Shown here: piece after piece, positions 8,401 through 17,438 of the stretch
Layout of the letters: each line of letters begins with the position of its first letter
How positions within the stretch are numbered: the stretch's first letter is position 1
Assembly: GCF_036127095.1 (NCBI RefSeq)
Contig: NZ_CP108006.1
Span: forward strand, 8,609,501-8,673,500
Direction: 5' to 3'
Source of the DNA: Streptomyces sp. NBC_00335
Lineage (GTDB): Bacteria > Actinomycetota > Actinomycetes > Streptomycetales > Streptomycetaceae
DNA: 64,000 nt
The notes under the pieces: generated by a model
What the model was told of the DNA's origin: nothing
Databases searched by the model: none
Seen by the model: only the letters and a program-made list of their open reading frames with translations
Made by a program: the position numbers and the translations under genes

Positions 8401-11400
8401 GTAGGTGGTGTTGTCGTGCTTGAGCTGGGTGACGGAGGTCCAGGGTGAGGAGCCACGCTGGAAGGAATATCCGTACTTAATGTTCGGAGACTCACCCCCG
8501 GACTGGCTGCGGTTGCCGAACCATGTACCGGTGACGCGTCCGAGAGCGTCGTACGCGCTGGTGGTGAGCTTCGAACCGGCGTCCACGGTTCTGATCACCG
8601 CACCGCGGGCGGGGTCAAAGTAGGCGTAGGTCCGGTGGGTCTGCCCGTTGGAGTCCAGCACGGGCTTGGCGCTCACGCTGGCCGTGAGTGGGCCGACGGT
8701 CGCCGGGGTGTAGGCGGTGGTGGAGGTGTTGCCTGCCGCGTCGGTGGCGCTCAGGGGCCGGCCGAGGGTGTCGTAGGTGGTGCTGGACAGCTTCTGCCAG
8801 CCGTCCGTCTCGGACGGGGTGCGCGGATTGGTGCCGTTGGCGGCGGGGTAGGCCTTGGGCCGGCCTGTCCAGGTCGCCAGGCCCTTGGTCGGGACGAGCC
8901 CGTCTTTCCAGCCGGTGACAGTGGCGTCGTCGTAGACGGTCGCGGTGTCGGAGATGACGTCACCGCGGGTGGTGAGCGAGCTGGGCAGGGTCAGCTTGTC
9001 ATCGGTGACGTCGTTGCCGTCGGCATCGGTGCACGCCTGGGCCACGGTCCGGGTACGGGAAACCAGGTCGGTCAGGCCCACCGCCGGGTTGCGGGCGTAC
9101 CAGGTGTTTGTACAGGTATCGTCGCCGCTCTTGTACGAGTCACCCAAGGCGTTGACACGCGTGACCATGCCATACGTGTCGTGCAGGTAGTCGGTCTGGG
9201 TCCGACGGAAGGTGTCGGAGGTGGTGAGGTAGGCGTAGCTGTACGTGCGCGAGGTACGAACCCGCGAGGCAGTGATGGTCTTGTCGACGATGGGCTTGCC
9301 GTCGCTGTCCTTTGCGACCTGACCCGCATCCGTCATCTTGTAGACGGTCTGCGTGGCTGTGTTCGTGTACCCCGGGTAGTTCAGGGAGGACCCTATGACG
9401 GTTGCGCCGTTGTAGGTGACCGTCTGGCGAAGGAAGCCGGATACCTGGTCGTAGTCGGTGTAGTCCGCGATCGCGATGGAGCCGGTGCCGTCGATGTCGA
9501 TGACGGGCACCTTGTTGGTGCGGGTGACCTTCGGGTCGGCTGTCTTGTCGCCGTACATGCCCTGCATGTACACGTTGGTGGTCTTGGAGCGGTTGGAGCC
9601 GGCGCCGGTGTAGGTGGTGACCCTGCCGTATCCGCGCCAGCTGGACCAGGTGCGATCCTTCTCCTTCGTCATGGGGTCGTCGTTGTAGCGCCAGCCAGGC
9701 TTCTCGTACTCGTACGAGGTGGACACGGTGGCGGCGGTAATGGCGTCCTTGGTGGTGACGTTGGTGACGCGGTACTTGTGGAACCAGTCCAGGCGCGTAT
9801 CACCGCCGTTGACCTTCCACTTAACCGGGTAGCAGGGGCGCGTGGCGTCGTCATTGTCGTCGACCGCGGTCGGCATCTTGCTGCCGCTGACACACTGCGG
9901 GTCGGAGAGGGTGACCTCGGTCGTCGCTCCGGTCTCCGAGGTGATGGTGCGGATGCGGGGACGGTTGATCGGCAGGATGTCGTCAGTCGGAACGTCGACC
10001 CGGTTGGGCCGGTTGTCATAGGTGAAGTCGACCGGGTTCAGCTTGAGGGCGGTGCCGTTCTTGCCGGTGCGGATGATCGACTTGAGGACCAGGCTCCGCT
10101 CGCTCGGGTCGTTGAGATCGACCGGAGCCGTGTACCCCGAGACGAGGGCATAGGAATCGACGTTGGTGAATGCGTCCGGCTCAAGTGCAGTGGACCACAC
10201 CTGCGTGGTGATGTTTTCCAGGCGCTTGCGAGTGAAGAACGAAGGCCCCGTAGCTTTACAGTCCGTCGCGCCACCAGCGCAGATGGTGTCGAATGGTACG
10301 TCGGGCCAGTTGTCGGCCGTGTCCTCCGTGAGCGAGGAGCAGCCGGACTCGCAGCGCTCCGTATAGGTGAACTCGACCCGTCCGGAGGCGATGCCGGTGA
10401 AGAGTGCGTCAGCCCGCTGGCCGTACTTGATCTCATTCAGATAGCCGCCACGGTTGTAGCCGATAGCGGTTGTCTTGTCGCCGTTCTTCGCGTAGTAATT
10501 GGCCTCCTTCGTATACCAGTACGTGGAGGCGTTGCCCTGCAGGTCCTGAACCAGGTCGAGGTTCCAGCGCCAGGCCTGCTGAACGGCACGGCCGGAGAAG
10601 CTGCTGCTCTTCTTGTAGCCGGGCTCGCCTTCGTCGTCACCGAAGACGGGAGCGGTCCAGACCGAGTTGGTCTCAGAGCCTGCGGGCGCACCAGGAAGTT
10701 TGTTCAGGCCGAAGGTGTAGGTGGTGCCGGTGCTGGTGACTACCTTCCAAAATTCACCGTCGGTGTCTTTCGGGTCTGTGGTGATGTCGCCGTCATCGTT
10801 GCTGCCCGCACCGTGCCCGCGGATGACCTTCGTGGCGTCGTCGTTCTTCAGCCGCCAAGTGTTGCCCGTCGCGTCCGAAGGGTCCTTGACCAGTTCGTTG
10901 GCCTGGCCGTTCAGGACGAGGGAAGCGTTGTCGTACTTCCAGCACAGGTCGTCCTTGCCCGTCTGGGCGTCGTCCTCGCATGAGCCGTACTTGCGCTCGA
11001 TGTAGGAAGAGGAGGACAGGTCGAAACCCTCACCGACCTGGGAACCCTGGTTGTTGGTGTTTGCAGTGAGCCCGTCGATGGAACCCGAGTCGTACGACAG
11101 GGACAGGTCCGGCACAGGGCCGGCTACCGCGGGAGGCACCGTGATCGGATAGGACCAGCTGAACCCTCCCGATGACCGGCCCGCCTGCCAGCTGGAAGAG
11201 CTGGCGAGCGGGGTGGCCTTGTAATCGCCGCCGCCCGAAGGCGAGGCGAGGGTCGTGGCCATCACCGCGAGCACGGTGGGTGCGGCCGAAGCGGCACTCA
11301 TCAAGGGCGTGCTCGGGAGTCCGTCCTGAGAAGGGAGCAGGACACTGCCCGTGGCGGTCGGCTTTGCGCCGGCCAGGTTGACGTTGGCGGACAGCTCATG

Positions 11401-12024
11401 GCTGGCGATGTCGTTGTTGGAGGCGAGGGGTGTGGTCGTGCGGCACTCCGGCTTGTCCGGAGTGGTCAGCGCGCAACCGGGCAACGTCACCAGGCCCAGG
11501 CGGGTGGACCAGGAGCCGCCGATGGCCGATGCGAAGGAGTCGTAGTTCACCTCGACTCGTGCGGTGCCGGGGGTGGCGGCGGTGGCCGTGAGCAGCACAC
11601 CGGTGATGCCGGCCTTGCGGGCCGCCTGCTGGTCCAGCACCTGCACCGTGGCCTGCCCGGAGGCGGTGGCGCCCGCGCGGGCGCTCTTGGCCGGCCGGGT
11701 GACGGCCACCAGGGAGTTGGCGGCCGGGGCGCTGCTCAGGTCGTTCTTGAGGGTGGTGGGCTTGGGCCAGGTGTTCTTCGGATTGGCCTTCGCGCGCTCG
11801 GCTTGGGCCTTGTCCTCGGCCTTCAGCTTGGCGATCAGATCGGCTGAGGCCACCGCCTTGACCGGCACCGAGTTTACCTTCGCAGGCCGGTGCTGGGGGC
11901 TCGACGGTCGGCCAGGTGCCTCTGCGGCGCTAGCGAGGGGTGCGATCGAACCGGTGACGGACAAGGCCAGGGCGAGGACTCCGATGATCGGTGTTCTCGC
12001 CAACAGACTTCTCTTTTTGGACAC
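5422..12024 (-). CDS. RHS/YD-repeat polymorphic toxin, secreted
   Basis: A 2200-residue protein with a Sec-type signal peptide (MSKKRSLLARTPIIGVLALALS, cleavage near ASAAEA). A long N-terminal region follows, then many YD repeats (YDxxGR-type units such as YDELGRKTGK and YDGQRRVTEA). The RHS core ends with GAREYDPNIGQFISVDPL and NPVTTADPTG near residue 1942. The last 258 residues are unlike the core. The terminal ~90 contain conserved-looking DSVRIDRG, QVDHVVINSGGRIVG and EAHIPLSEWQTWRTWNAP, which resemble C-terminal toxin modules of polymorphic toxins; the exact toxin family is not certain. The GTG start at 12024 has CAGGAG upstream. The tip is AT-richer than the core, consistent with tip exchange. 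It follows the LamG gene and overlaps its immunity gene. Confidence 0.9.
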   Translation of the reverse strand: MSKKRSLLARTPIIGVLALALSVTGSIAPLASAAEAPGRPSSPQHRPAKVNSVPVKAVASADLIAKLKAEDKAQAERAKANPKNTWPKPTTLKNDLSSAPAANSLVAVTRPAKSARAGATASGQATVQVLDQQAARKAGITGVLLTATAATPGTARVEVNYDSFASAIGGSWSTRLGLVTLPGCALTTPDKPECRTTTPLASNNDIASHELSANVNLAGAKPTATGSVLLPSQDGLPSTPLMSAASAAPTVLAVMATTLASPSGGGDYKATPLASSSSWQAGRSSGGFSWSYPITVPPAVAGPVPDLSLSYDSGSIDGLTANTNNQGSQVGEGFDLSSSSYIERKYGSCEDDAQTGKDDLCWKYDNASLVLNGQANELVKDPSDATGNTWRLKNDDATKVIRGHGAGSNDDGDITTDPKDTDGEFWKVVTSTGTTYTFGLNKLPGAPAGSETNSVWTAPVFGDDEGEPGYKKSSSFSGRAVQQAWRWNLDLVQDLQGNASTYWYTKEANYYAKNGDKTTAIGYNRGGYLNEIKYGQRADALFTGIASGRVEFTYTERCESGCSSLTEDTADNWPDVPFDTICAGGATDCKATGPSFFTRKRLENITTQVWSTALEPDAFTNVDSYALVSGYTAPVDLNDPSERSLVLKSIIRTGKNGTALKLNPVDFTYDNRPNRVDVPTDDILPINRPRIRTITSETGATTEVTLSDPQCVSGSKMPTAVDDNDDATRPCYPVKWKVNGGDTRLDWFHKYRVTNVTTKDAITAATVSTSYEYEKPGWRYNDDPMTKEKDRTWSSWRGYGRVTTYTGAGSNRSKTTNVYMQGMYGDKTADPKVTRTNKVPVIDIDGTGSIAIADYTDYDQVSGFLRQTVTYNGATVIGSSLNYPGYTNTATQTVYKMTDAGQVAKDSDGKPIVDKTITASRVRTSRTYSYAYLTTSDTFRRTQTDYLHDTYGMVTRVNALGDSYKSGDDTCTNTWYARNPAVGLTDLVSRTRTVAQACTDADGNDVTDDKLTLPSSLTTRGDVISDTATVYDDATVTGWKDGLVPTKGLATWTGRPKAYPAANGTNPRTPSETDGWQKLSSTTYDTLGRPLSATDAAGNTSTTAYTPATVGPLTASVSAKPVLDSNGQTHRTYAYFDPARGAVIRTVDAGSKLTTSAYDALGRVTGTWFGNRSQSGGESPNIKYGYSFQRGSSPWTSVTQLKHDNTTYQTPVYSITDSLLRPLQTQTISPNGGRILTDTRYDSRGLAYDTYADAWDDKNAPDGDYDAVTAGGPFPQTRTTFDGAGRPTTAALWVNGAKKWSTTTSYTGDSVATSAPDGGTAARIITDTLGRTTETRTYSGEQPDDAAYGATLGTAYTSVKYAYNRDGTPATISGPDGAKWSYTYDLFGRQRTATDPDSGTTTTNYSLLDQVSSTVDARGNTLLYAYDELGRKTGKWQTSRTDANKLAAWTYDTLLRGAPTAATSYVGGTTGKAYTKKIAAYDYLGRPSETELTLPADDPLVTSGAVSATTKYGTNLWEDGTVSSTSEPAAGGLPSETISTDYNSYLLPDGLSGTSGYVQSAGYSPLGRLERMKLSRSGALGVKDVDIANTFEEGTGRLKATTVYEPTHGLVQDSTYTHDDAGNVKSIFDKATVSGASAADYQCFTYDGQRRVTEAWTPKTADCATIGRTTANLGGPASYWKSYTYNAGGQRASETTHTSSATTDRTYCYDTTRKHALVSTTANADCTGVADQYTYDDGGNTTKRLRGPTTTTSQTLTWSGENKLSKLAEGTDTTTYLYDADGELFIRRNTGGETILYAGATEVHLEGTKKWANRYYTLGGQRVAVRSNETGTSKVSFLSGDHHGTSSVAIDSGDEQTVSKRYITPFGAPRGDSVGTWPDDKRFLGKSADTNTALTHIGAREYDPNIGQFISVDPLLMPDSPQSLNGYGYANNNPVTTADPTGRCAEIDCPTRPTTEQENTTPGNEPGQPKVSQGGSAPPAPEGQYKTTCGRFECKTKWVEQPHGNDKDFKVGLVLGAVQVLTGGCIEHKGLFVTQPCFGGVAEDHGVDLSSSAFEEGMGWGSLVGGARLGTFALRGAKAGPSGPVAGGKPVGPGWFPYGSAKVPNNWSGPHMTSKYKKNDNKAGFVWRAPRGQDSVRIDRGDLNSQWATQQVDHVVINSGGRIVGRGGELLPPNARIQDYPVEAHIPLSEWQTWRTWNAP

Positions 12025-12181
12025 AAAAACTCCTGAAGCGGACGAGCCGCAAGGTAGAGGTGCGTGTGACTAGCGATGGGCACACGGAGAGGAGGGGGCG
12101 GCAGGCCGAGGTCGCGTTCTGCGACCCCGGCCGCTCAGCGCAGGCCCTGGCTGCCATCGGCCGGCGGCAGCCGTGTCTGGA

Positions 12182-15100
12182 CTAGGTCAAGTCCTTGACC
12201 TGTTCGGCGTCATACATGGCTCCGGACCACACGCGCACGTCGTTGATCTTCCCGGGCATGAAGTGGGCCCAGGCGCCGTCGACGAAGCTCGCGCCGACCA
12301 AGAAGAAGGTGCTGTTGGACTCGGTGGCGTAGTAGGAGCCCTGCTTGGAGACCTCGTTGCCATCGACGTACAGCTTCAGCTCGTTGTCCTGAGCGTTATG
12401 GACGACGGTGACCTGCACCGATGTGTCGAACTTCGACGTGGGCGGGCTTGCCGACCAAGTGCCGCTGCCGTCGGCATTGCGGCGGCCGAAACACCATTGG
12501 CCGAACGCGGTGTCAACATTCGCACCGGTGTCGTGATCGGGGATAGGTTCGGTAGCGGTCTTCTTGAACCACAGGCCCCATGTCGCGCCGCTGTCGGCGC
12601 GCTGGCTCAGGACCTGCGCGATGTACCCGTTGGGCTTGGCGGCGAGCTTTGCCGGGTCGAGTTCGACTTCGGCCGTCGCGGTGAATGACCCCATTTCGTC
12701 GACGAGCGCGCCTGCTGCCCATGCGGCGTCTGTGGTCCCGTTGAGGACCAGCTTCCCGCCGGCGATGGTCGCTCCCGTCGACAAGGTCAGGTCGCGGTCG
12801 TAGCCGGAGGTGTCCGGCAGAACCCTTCCGGCGACAGTGTCAGGGTTCCAGCGGGCCGCGAGTTCGACCCTGTTCTGGCCCGTGGCCTTGTCGTGCATCC
12901 GCACGTCGGTGCTCAGCGATGCCGCGCTCAGGTCGGACTGCCAGACGGTGACCTCGTCGATGAGGCCGGGGAAGTCGTTCCCCCAGGCGCCACGGTCCTT
13001 ATTCCGGCCGATCGTCAGGGAACCGGTTGCAGCCACGGGCTTGAAGTCCGAGGGCAGGTCGATCCCGCCCTGGTAGTCGCCGTTGACAAACAGATGCAGC
13101 CGCTTGTTCGTCTTGCTGTACACGGCGGCAACGTGGGTCCACACCTTGGGAACGGTCTTCGCCTTGGCGTTCACGACGTACTTGGTGCTGCTGGCGGTGG
13201 AGTCGTCCGTGGTGGGCAGCGAGACCGACCAGGTTCCGCCCGCGTGGTGGGTGATCGCGACGGCGCTCATGTAGTTGCCGGCCACGCCCGCCATGGTGAA
13301 CGTGGTGTCGACCCGGTCGGGGCGTACCCAGCCTGCGATGGTGAAGGACTCCTGGGTGTTGATCACGGGCCCGGAGGTCGCCGCGTAGTCATCGACACCG
13401 TCGAGCCGCAGAGCTCTGTCCTCGTCATTGATGTTGGTGAGCCATCCGCGGCGACCGTCCGAGGGGCGAAGGGCACCATTGTGCAGGCCCGCCGGATTGG
13501 GCGAGAGGTCCCTGGTCGCGGTGTCTGCAGCATTGTCACCGGACATGTCGTGGAAGTTCCAGTGCGCGAGCGGGTCGGGGTCCTCGTTGACGGAGAACCG
13601 GACCAAGGACATCTGCCCCAGGCGCCCGCCGTTCACGGCGTCCACGCCCCTGACGTACAGGTTGTTCAGCCCTGCATGATCCGGGGCAATTCCGATGGAG
13701 GAGCTGGCTGTCGCCGGCACGTAGTTCCATTTGGTGTCCCCGTCCATCTTGTACATGTACTGGACGACACTGGAGTCCTCCCCGACGGCAGGACGGAAGG
13801 TGAACTTGCCCGGTACTCCGGGCCTGCCCGCGGCCGTGCAGCTGGTTGAGGTGCACTCGGTGTAGGGGCCGCCGAACGAGATCCGTGGGAGGCCGGGAGC
13901 CGACGCGTCCACCTTGAAGTAGCAGGTGACATAGTCGCTTCCCGCGGTCGCCGCTCCGGCGGCGAAGGACCTGGTCCATGTGAGCATGCGGTACGTCTTG
14001 CCGTCCTGCAGGGTCGGCATCAGTTCCGGTTCGGCGCGGACCGAGGCATTAGCCCCGTAGAAGCTGTTGCTGGGGCTGTCGATGAAGGGGCCGCTGTTGA
14101 CCTTGACCCAGTTCGACCCTTCCTGCCTCTCGATGAGGAAGGCCACACGCAGCCGCGCCTCCGCCTCGCCACCCGGATAGACCTTGGCCGTGGCACGCAG
14201 ATCGGGATCGGTGCGCGAGATGGTGGTCGCTTCAGCGAAGTTCTTCTCGCACGGGGTGCCGTCGATGGTCTGGCCTGTCGGCGCAGCCGGGTTGCTGATG
14301 TAGTCCACGGAGAGCGCGGCGTCGTTGCGGAAGCGCTTCCAGGCGCTCGTGTCGTACTCGTTCTGGGCCCGCAGTTCCAGAGTCAGTGGAGACTTGCCGG
14401 TCGCCCAGGCCTGGACCGTGGGTGTCAGGTTCTCGTCCGGTTCATCGGGATTGTCGTTGAACTCGATCGGCGCAGCCGGAGAGTTCGGATCGCACGCCGA
14501 TCCCCGCCCCGCGGACACCGAGCGGTCGCCCATCAGGTCTGCGTAGGCCGGCTTGTTTCCCCAGGTCGTCGACTTGGTGAACTTGCCCGCCGTACGCACA
14601 AGCCACACGTTTCGCGGTTCGCACTGGAAGGCCCACGGCTCCGTGATAGTGAAGGTCGCGTCCAGGACCCTCTTCCCGCGCAGGTTGTCCGGCGTGAACT
14701 GGAAGTAGAGCCGCTGCAGGTACCCCGGGCCGCAGTAGTAGCCGGCCCACGACCCGCACTCACCCACACCCTGGCCCATGTTGTCGTCGGCGTTCTCCCA
14801 GCCGTACTTCGCGTATCCGTCGTTGCGCAGCAGAAGGCGCTCAACGTTGTAGTCCGCGTTGACGGACGGGTCGATGTACAGAGGAAAGGCCGCAGGATCC
14901 TTCTGCGCCATGAGCTCGGCGTCGGGGACCACCGTGAGGCTCGTGGCGTCTACAGCCAGGGGCAGGCTTGCCGTCTGATCGCCCTGACCAGGACCATCGA
15001 ACGGTGACTCACCACCCTCTCCCGATCCGGCTGCGGGACTCGGCTCTGCAGCAGTCACCGCGGCAACGGAGTGCATCGCGGTGGAGGCCGCCTTGGCCGT

Positions 15101-15841
15101 TGACTGAGCAGGCGCGCTCTCCGAGCCGCTTGAGTCCCACATCAGCGCCGGCGGCGCCTCGAAGACCGTCTGACCATCACTGTTCCAAGCGGTCAGCCCG
15201 TTCTCCTTGGACCCGGAGACCTCCAGCCCCTTGGCCTTGAGAGAGAACTTGACTTCCTTCAGCGCCGGACTTGCTGCGGCCTGGGGAGTCTTGACGACGA
15301 GGACCTCACGGAAACCCTCCACCGTGGCCGTCATACGAAGGTCGACGCCCGGCAGCACCTCCGCGTAGGTGGCACTGGCCCCCTCAAGCGTCGGCTTGGG
15401 CAAGGACTTGGCCCAGCCCAGCGCGAGAGTGCGGCCTTCCCGCTCAATCTGCACCAAATCTGCCCCGGCACCACCGCCCGAGAAGCTCAGACCGACAACG
15501 GCAGCTTTCGGCCCCACCGTTCCGTCCGGACGGGTCACCAATGTTGCATCAGGCTCCACCCAGGCGCCGTCCGCGCTCTTCACCCGCACAGGCACGACCG
15601 ACTGGACGAGACGGAACGTCTCCCCATCCGGGTTTGCATATGTGGTCGTGAACTCCGAACGCTCACCGATGACTTCCACGCGCCGGCCGCTTTCCGCGGC
15701 CTCCTTCAACGCCCGCTGCCCCTCAGGCAGTGGAACCTCCGACGCGGCTGCGCCGTACGCGGGCGGCAGTCCGACCAGCAGGGCCAAGCCACACAGGGCA
15801 CTCAGAGCACGGCGAAGCCGTCTCCGTTCTCTTACTGACAT
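12182..15841 (-). CDS. LamG-domain secreted protein upstream of RHS toxin
   Basis: A 1219-residue exported protein. The chosen start MSVRERRRLRRAL gives a clean signal peptide (LSALCGLALLVGLPPAYGAAAS); the frame is open 24 codons further upstream but without signal-peptide logic. A beta-rich N-terminal half is followed by a DNRLR-like cell-wall/teneurin-associated segment, then two concanavalin-like LamG jelly-roll domains (first around GWVRPDRVDTTFTMAG to LIDEVTVWQ, second ending INDVRVWSGAMYDAEQ). Streptomyces RHS genes are commonly preceded by such a gene. It probably works with the RHS protein in export, surface display or target binding. The 157-bp gap to the RHS gene suggests one operon. 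Confidence 0.88.
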   Translation of the reverse strand: MSVRERRRLRRALSALCGLALLVGLPPAYGAAASEVPLPEGQRALKEAAESGRRVEVIGERSEFTTTYANPDGETFRLVQSVVPVRVKSADGAWVEPDATLVTRPDGTVGPKAAVVGLSFSGGGAGADLVQIEREGRTLALGWAKSLPKPTLEGASATYAEVLPGVDLRMTATVEGFREVLVVKTPQAAASPALKEVKFSLKAKGLEVSGSKENGLTAWNSDGQTVFEAPPALMWDSSGSESAPAQSTAKAASTAMHSVAAVTAAEPSPAAGSGEGGESPFDGPGQGDQTASLPLAVDATSLTVVPDAELMAQKDPAAFPLYIDPSVNADYNVERLLLRNDGYAKYGWENADDNMGQGVGECGSWAGYYCGPGYLQRLYFQFTPDNLRGKRVLDATFTITEPWAFQCEPRNVWLVRTAGKFTKSTTWGNKPAYADLMGDRSVSAGRGSACDPNSPAAPIEFNDNPDEPDENLTPTVQAWATGKSPLTLELRAQNEYDTSAWKRFRNDAALSVDYISNPAAPTGQTIDGTPCEKNFAEATTISRTDPDLRATAKVYPGGEAEARLRVAFLIERQEGSNWVKVNSGPFIDSPSNSFYGANASVRAEPELMPTLQDGKTYRMLTWTRSFAAGAATAGSDYVTCYFKVDASAPGLPRISFGGPYTECTSTSCTAAGRPGVPGKFTFRPAVGEDSSVVQYMYKMDGDTKWNYVPATASSSIGIAPDHAGLNNLYVRGVDAVNGGRLGQMSLVRFSVNEDPDPLAHWNFHDMSGDNAADTATRDLSPNPAGLHNGALRPSDGRRGWLTNINDEDRALRLDGVDDYAATSGPVINTQESFTIAGWVRPDRVDTTFTMAGVAGNYMSAVAITHHAGGTWSVSLPTTDDSTASSTKYVVNAKAKTVPKVWTHVAAVYSKTNKRLHLFVNGDYQGGIDLPSDFKPVAATGSLTIGRNKDRGAWGNDFPGLIDEVTVWQSDLSAASLSTDVRMHDKATGQNRVELAARWNPDTVAGRVLPDTSGYDRDLTLSTGATIAGGKLVLNGTTDAAWAAGALVDEMGSFTATAEVELDPAKLAAKPNGYIAQVLSQRADSGATWGLWFKKTATEPIPDHDTGANVDTAFGQWCFGRRNADGSGTWSASPPTSKFDTSVQVTVVHNAQDNELKLYVDGNEVSKQGSYYATESNSTFFLVGASFVDGAWAHFMPGKINDVRVWSGAMYDAEQVKDLT

Positions 15842-16047
15842 ATTCCCCACCCGAGAAAAACAACAAGGGCCTCCCCCGGGCCCACGGCAACGGCACTTAG
15901 GGCCGGACGCCAAGACTAAACATTCGATTAAAAATGATCAACACACGTTTGGGCCGAACTTTGCATTCTCGATATTCACGCAAGTGCCGTAAATGGGTAT
16001 TCCAATTATTCGCTGATACTTGGGGGCGTTTTGACCTGAAATACGGC
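15842..16047. other. Intergenic region with the LamG/RHS operon promoter (inferred)
   Basis: An AT-richer stretch (around 15910-16020) upstream of the LamG gene. It is the natural place for the operon promoter, but no -35/-10 pair could be chosen with confidence. Confidence 0.35.
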
Positions 16048-16263
16048 TCAGCTTGACGCCGACCCGCCCCAGGCAGGGTCGATGGCAGCAGCCTTAGACC
16101 CCGTCGTGGTGCAGAAGATTGCGAATTGGCCGTCCTGACTCTGCTCGGCGGTGAAACCGCTTCCCAAGACGCCGAAGCTGGCACGGGCGCGGCCGTCCCA
16201 GCGGGCCGGGCGGCACACGCGAACGTGCACCACGCGGCATGGCCGATCTTGCTGGACTGTCAC
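16048..16263 (-). CDS. Small hypothetical protein coupled to hydrolase gene
   Basis: A 71-residue reading frame starting at a GTG that overlaps the alpha/beta-hydrolase stop as GTGA. The C-terminal part (SFGVLGSGFTAEQSQDGQFA, then IDPAWGGSAS) has a coding-like composition. No family is recognised and no membrane segment is seen. Support is only the coupled start and open frame; it could also be a decayed remnant. Confidence 0.4.
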   Translation of the reverse strand: MTVQQDRPCRVVHVRVCRPARWDGRARASFGVLGSGFTAEQSQDGQFAIFCTTTGSKAAAIDPAWGGSASS

Positions 16264-17324
16264 GGAGTGGCCTTGCTGCCTCGGTCGAGATCCTTGAGGA
16301 ACTGCCGTTGGCCGTCCAGGAATCCGTCCGCGAAGAGCGAGCGGGGCGCGAAGAGCGCAGTGAGCGTGATCTTGAGGTCTGACTGCTCGATGGACCGCTT
16401 GATGAGGGAATGGGTCGCGTCCGGGTAGCGCTTGGCCGTCAATGCACCGCCTGCGGCCAGTACCTCGCGGTAGACGCGCTCCGTGTCGGCGACGTCTACG
16501 TTGATGTCCTGGCCCGCGAGGGCCAGCAGCACCGGTACGCCGCGCAGGGCGCGAAGGTCTTGCGTGGCGTCCGCGGTGTAGTTCTTGGAGATGAAGCCCC
16601 AGCGATCGGCGGTGATGCCGTCCGCGTCGCCGTCCATGGCCTCGATGTACTCCTCGAAGGTCGCGTGGCGTTCCAGCAGCCGTCGGGTGGTGTCGCTCTT
16701 GGCGATCGCCGCGTCGGTACGGGCTGCTGACGCGCCGTCGGCGCGCAGTTCGGCGAGGAGGTTGTAGCGGCCTTGCTGGAGCCAGTTGATCGCGGGCGAG
16801 ACGGCGATGACGAAGCTCACGGGCGTCTTGGCGGCGACCTTCGGCAGGACCCAGCCCGCCTGGCTGACGCCCCAGAGGCCGATCCGGTCGCCGTCGATGT
16901 CCGGGCGGCCGCGCGCCCAGGCTATGGCGGCGGCTGTCTCCTCGGCCCGGTCGTCCATGGACTGGCCGAGCCAGTTCCCGGGCGCACCCGCGACGCCGGG
17001 CTTGTCCCAGGACAGGGAGGCGTAGCCGGCCTTGGCGTTCGCTTCCCACATGGGCCGGTACCCGTCGTCGTGGGTGGCGTCTACGGGGCCGTCGCCGTGG
17101 ACGTACACGACCAGGCCGTGGCGTTTGCGGCCGTCCTTGGGGGTGGCCAGTACTCCGTTGAGGGTGTGGCCGCCGTGGCGGATCGATACCCGCTGCTCGT
17201 CCATGGCGTAGGAGTTCTGCCACAGCACCACGCCGCCGAGACCGGCGGCCACGACCAGGACCGTGACGAGTGACCACACGGCTATGCGGAGCCCGCGCCG
17301 TCGGGGCTGGATCTTTGGATACAT
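16260..17324 (-). CDS. Membrane-anchored alpha/beta hydrolase
   Basis: A 354-residue protein: an N-terminal membrane anchor (about residues 13-34, IAVWSLVTVLVVAAGLGGVV) and then an extracytoplasmic alpha/beta-hydrolase fold. The oxyanion-type motif is VYVHGDGP, the nucleophile elbow is GVSQAG (Ser nucleophile), and a late DATHSLI supplies the likely catalytic His; the Asp is probably in AGQDINVDV. It belongs broadly to the dienelactone-hydrolase/acyl-peptidase-like group. It is divergent from the GNAT-PaaX operon with a shared inverted repeat between them, so it is probably controlled by that PaaX-like protein. The substrate is unknown. Confidence 0.85.
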   Translation of the reverse strand: MYPKIQPRRRGLRIAVWSLVTVLVVAAGLGGVVLWQNSYAMDEQRVSIRHGGHTLNGVLATPKDGRKRHGLVVYVHGDGPVDATHDDGYRPMWEANAKAGYASLSWDKPGVAGAPGNWLGQSMDDRAEETAAAIAWARGRPDIDGDRIGLWGVSQAGWVLPKVAAKTPVSFVIAVSPAINWLQQGRYNLLAELRADGASAARTDAAIAKSDTTRRLLERHATFEEYIEAMDGDADGITADRWGFISKNYTADATQDLRALRGVPVLLALAGQDINVDVADTERVYREVLAAGGALTAKRYPDATHSLIKRSIEQSDLKITLTALFAPRSLFADGFLDGQRQFLKDLDRGSKATP

Positions 17325-17359
17325 GGGATCTGACCGCCTCTGTTCGGGTGAGCGAGCCT

Positions 17360-17403
17360 AAAACTATCACCGCAAGCACGATCGTCGCGAGAATGATAGT
17401 TTT
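17360..17403. promoter_or_regulatory. 10-bp inverted repeat between hydrolase and GNAT-PaaX operons
   Basis: The arms AAAACTATCA (17360-17369) and TGATAGTTTT (17394-17403) are perfect inverted repeats 24 bp apart, within the divergent intergenic region. The centre-to-centre distance is about three helical turns, fitting a cooperative operator. The PaaX-like regulator two genes away is the obvious candidate to bind it. Confidence 0.6.
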
Positions 17404-17438
17404 GAGTTTCGGGATGCAGCGAGAAAAGAGGGCACGGT

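Noticed and set aside
8635..10983. 782-codon plus-strand frame opposite the RHS gene
   Set aside because: Same reason: the composition mirrors the codons of the real gene and the RHS motifs on the minus strand are unambiguous.
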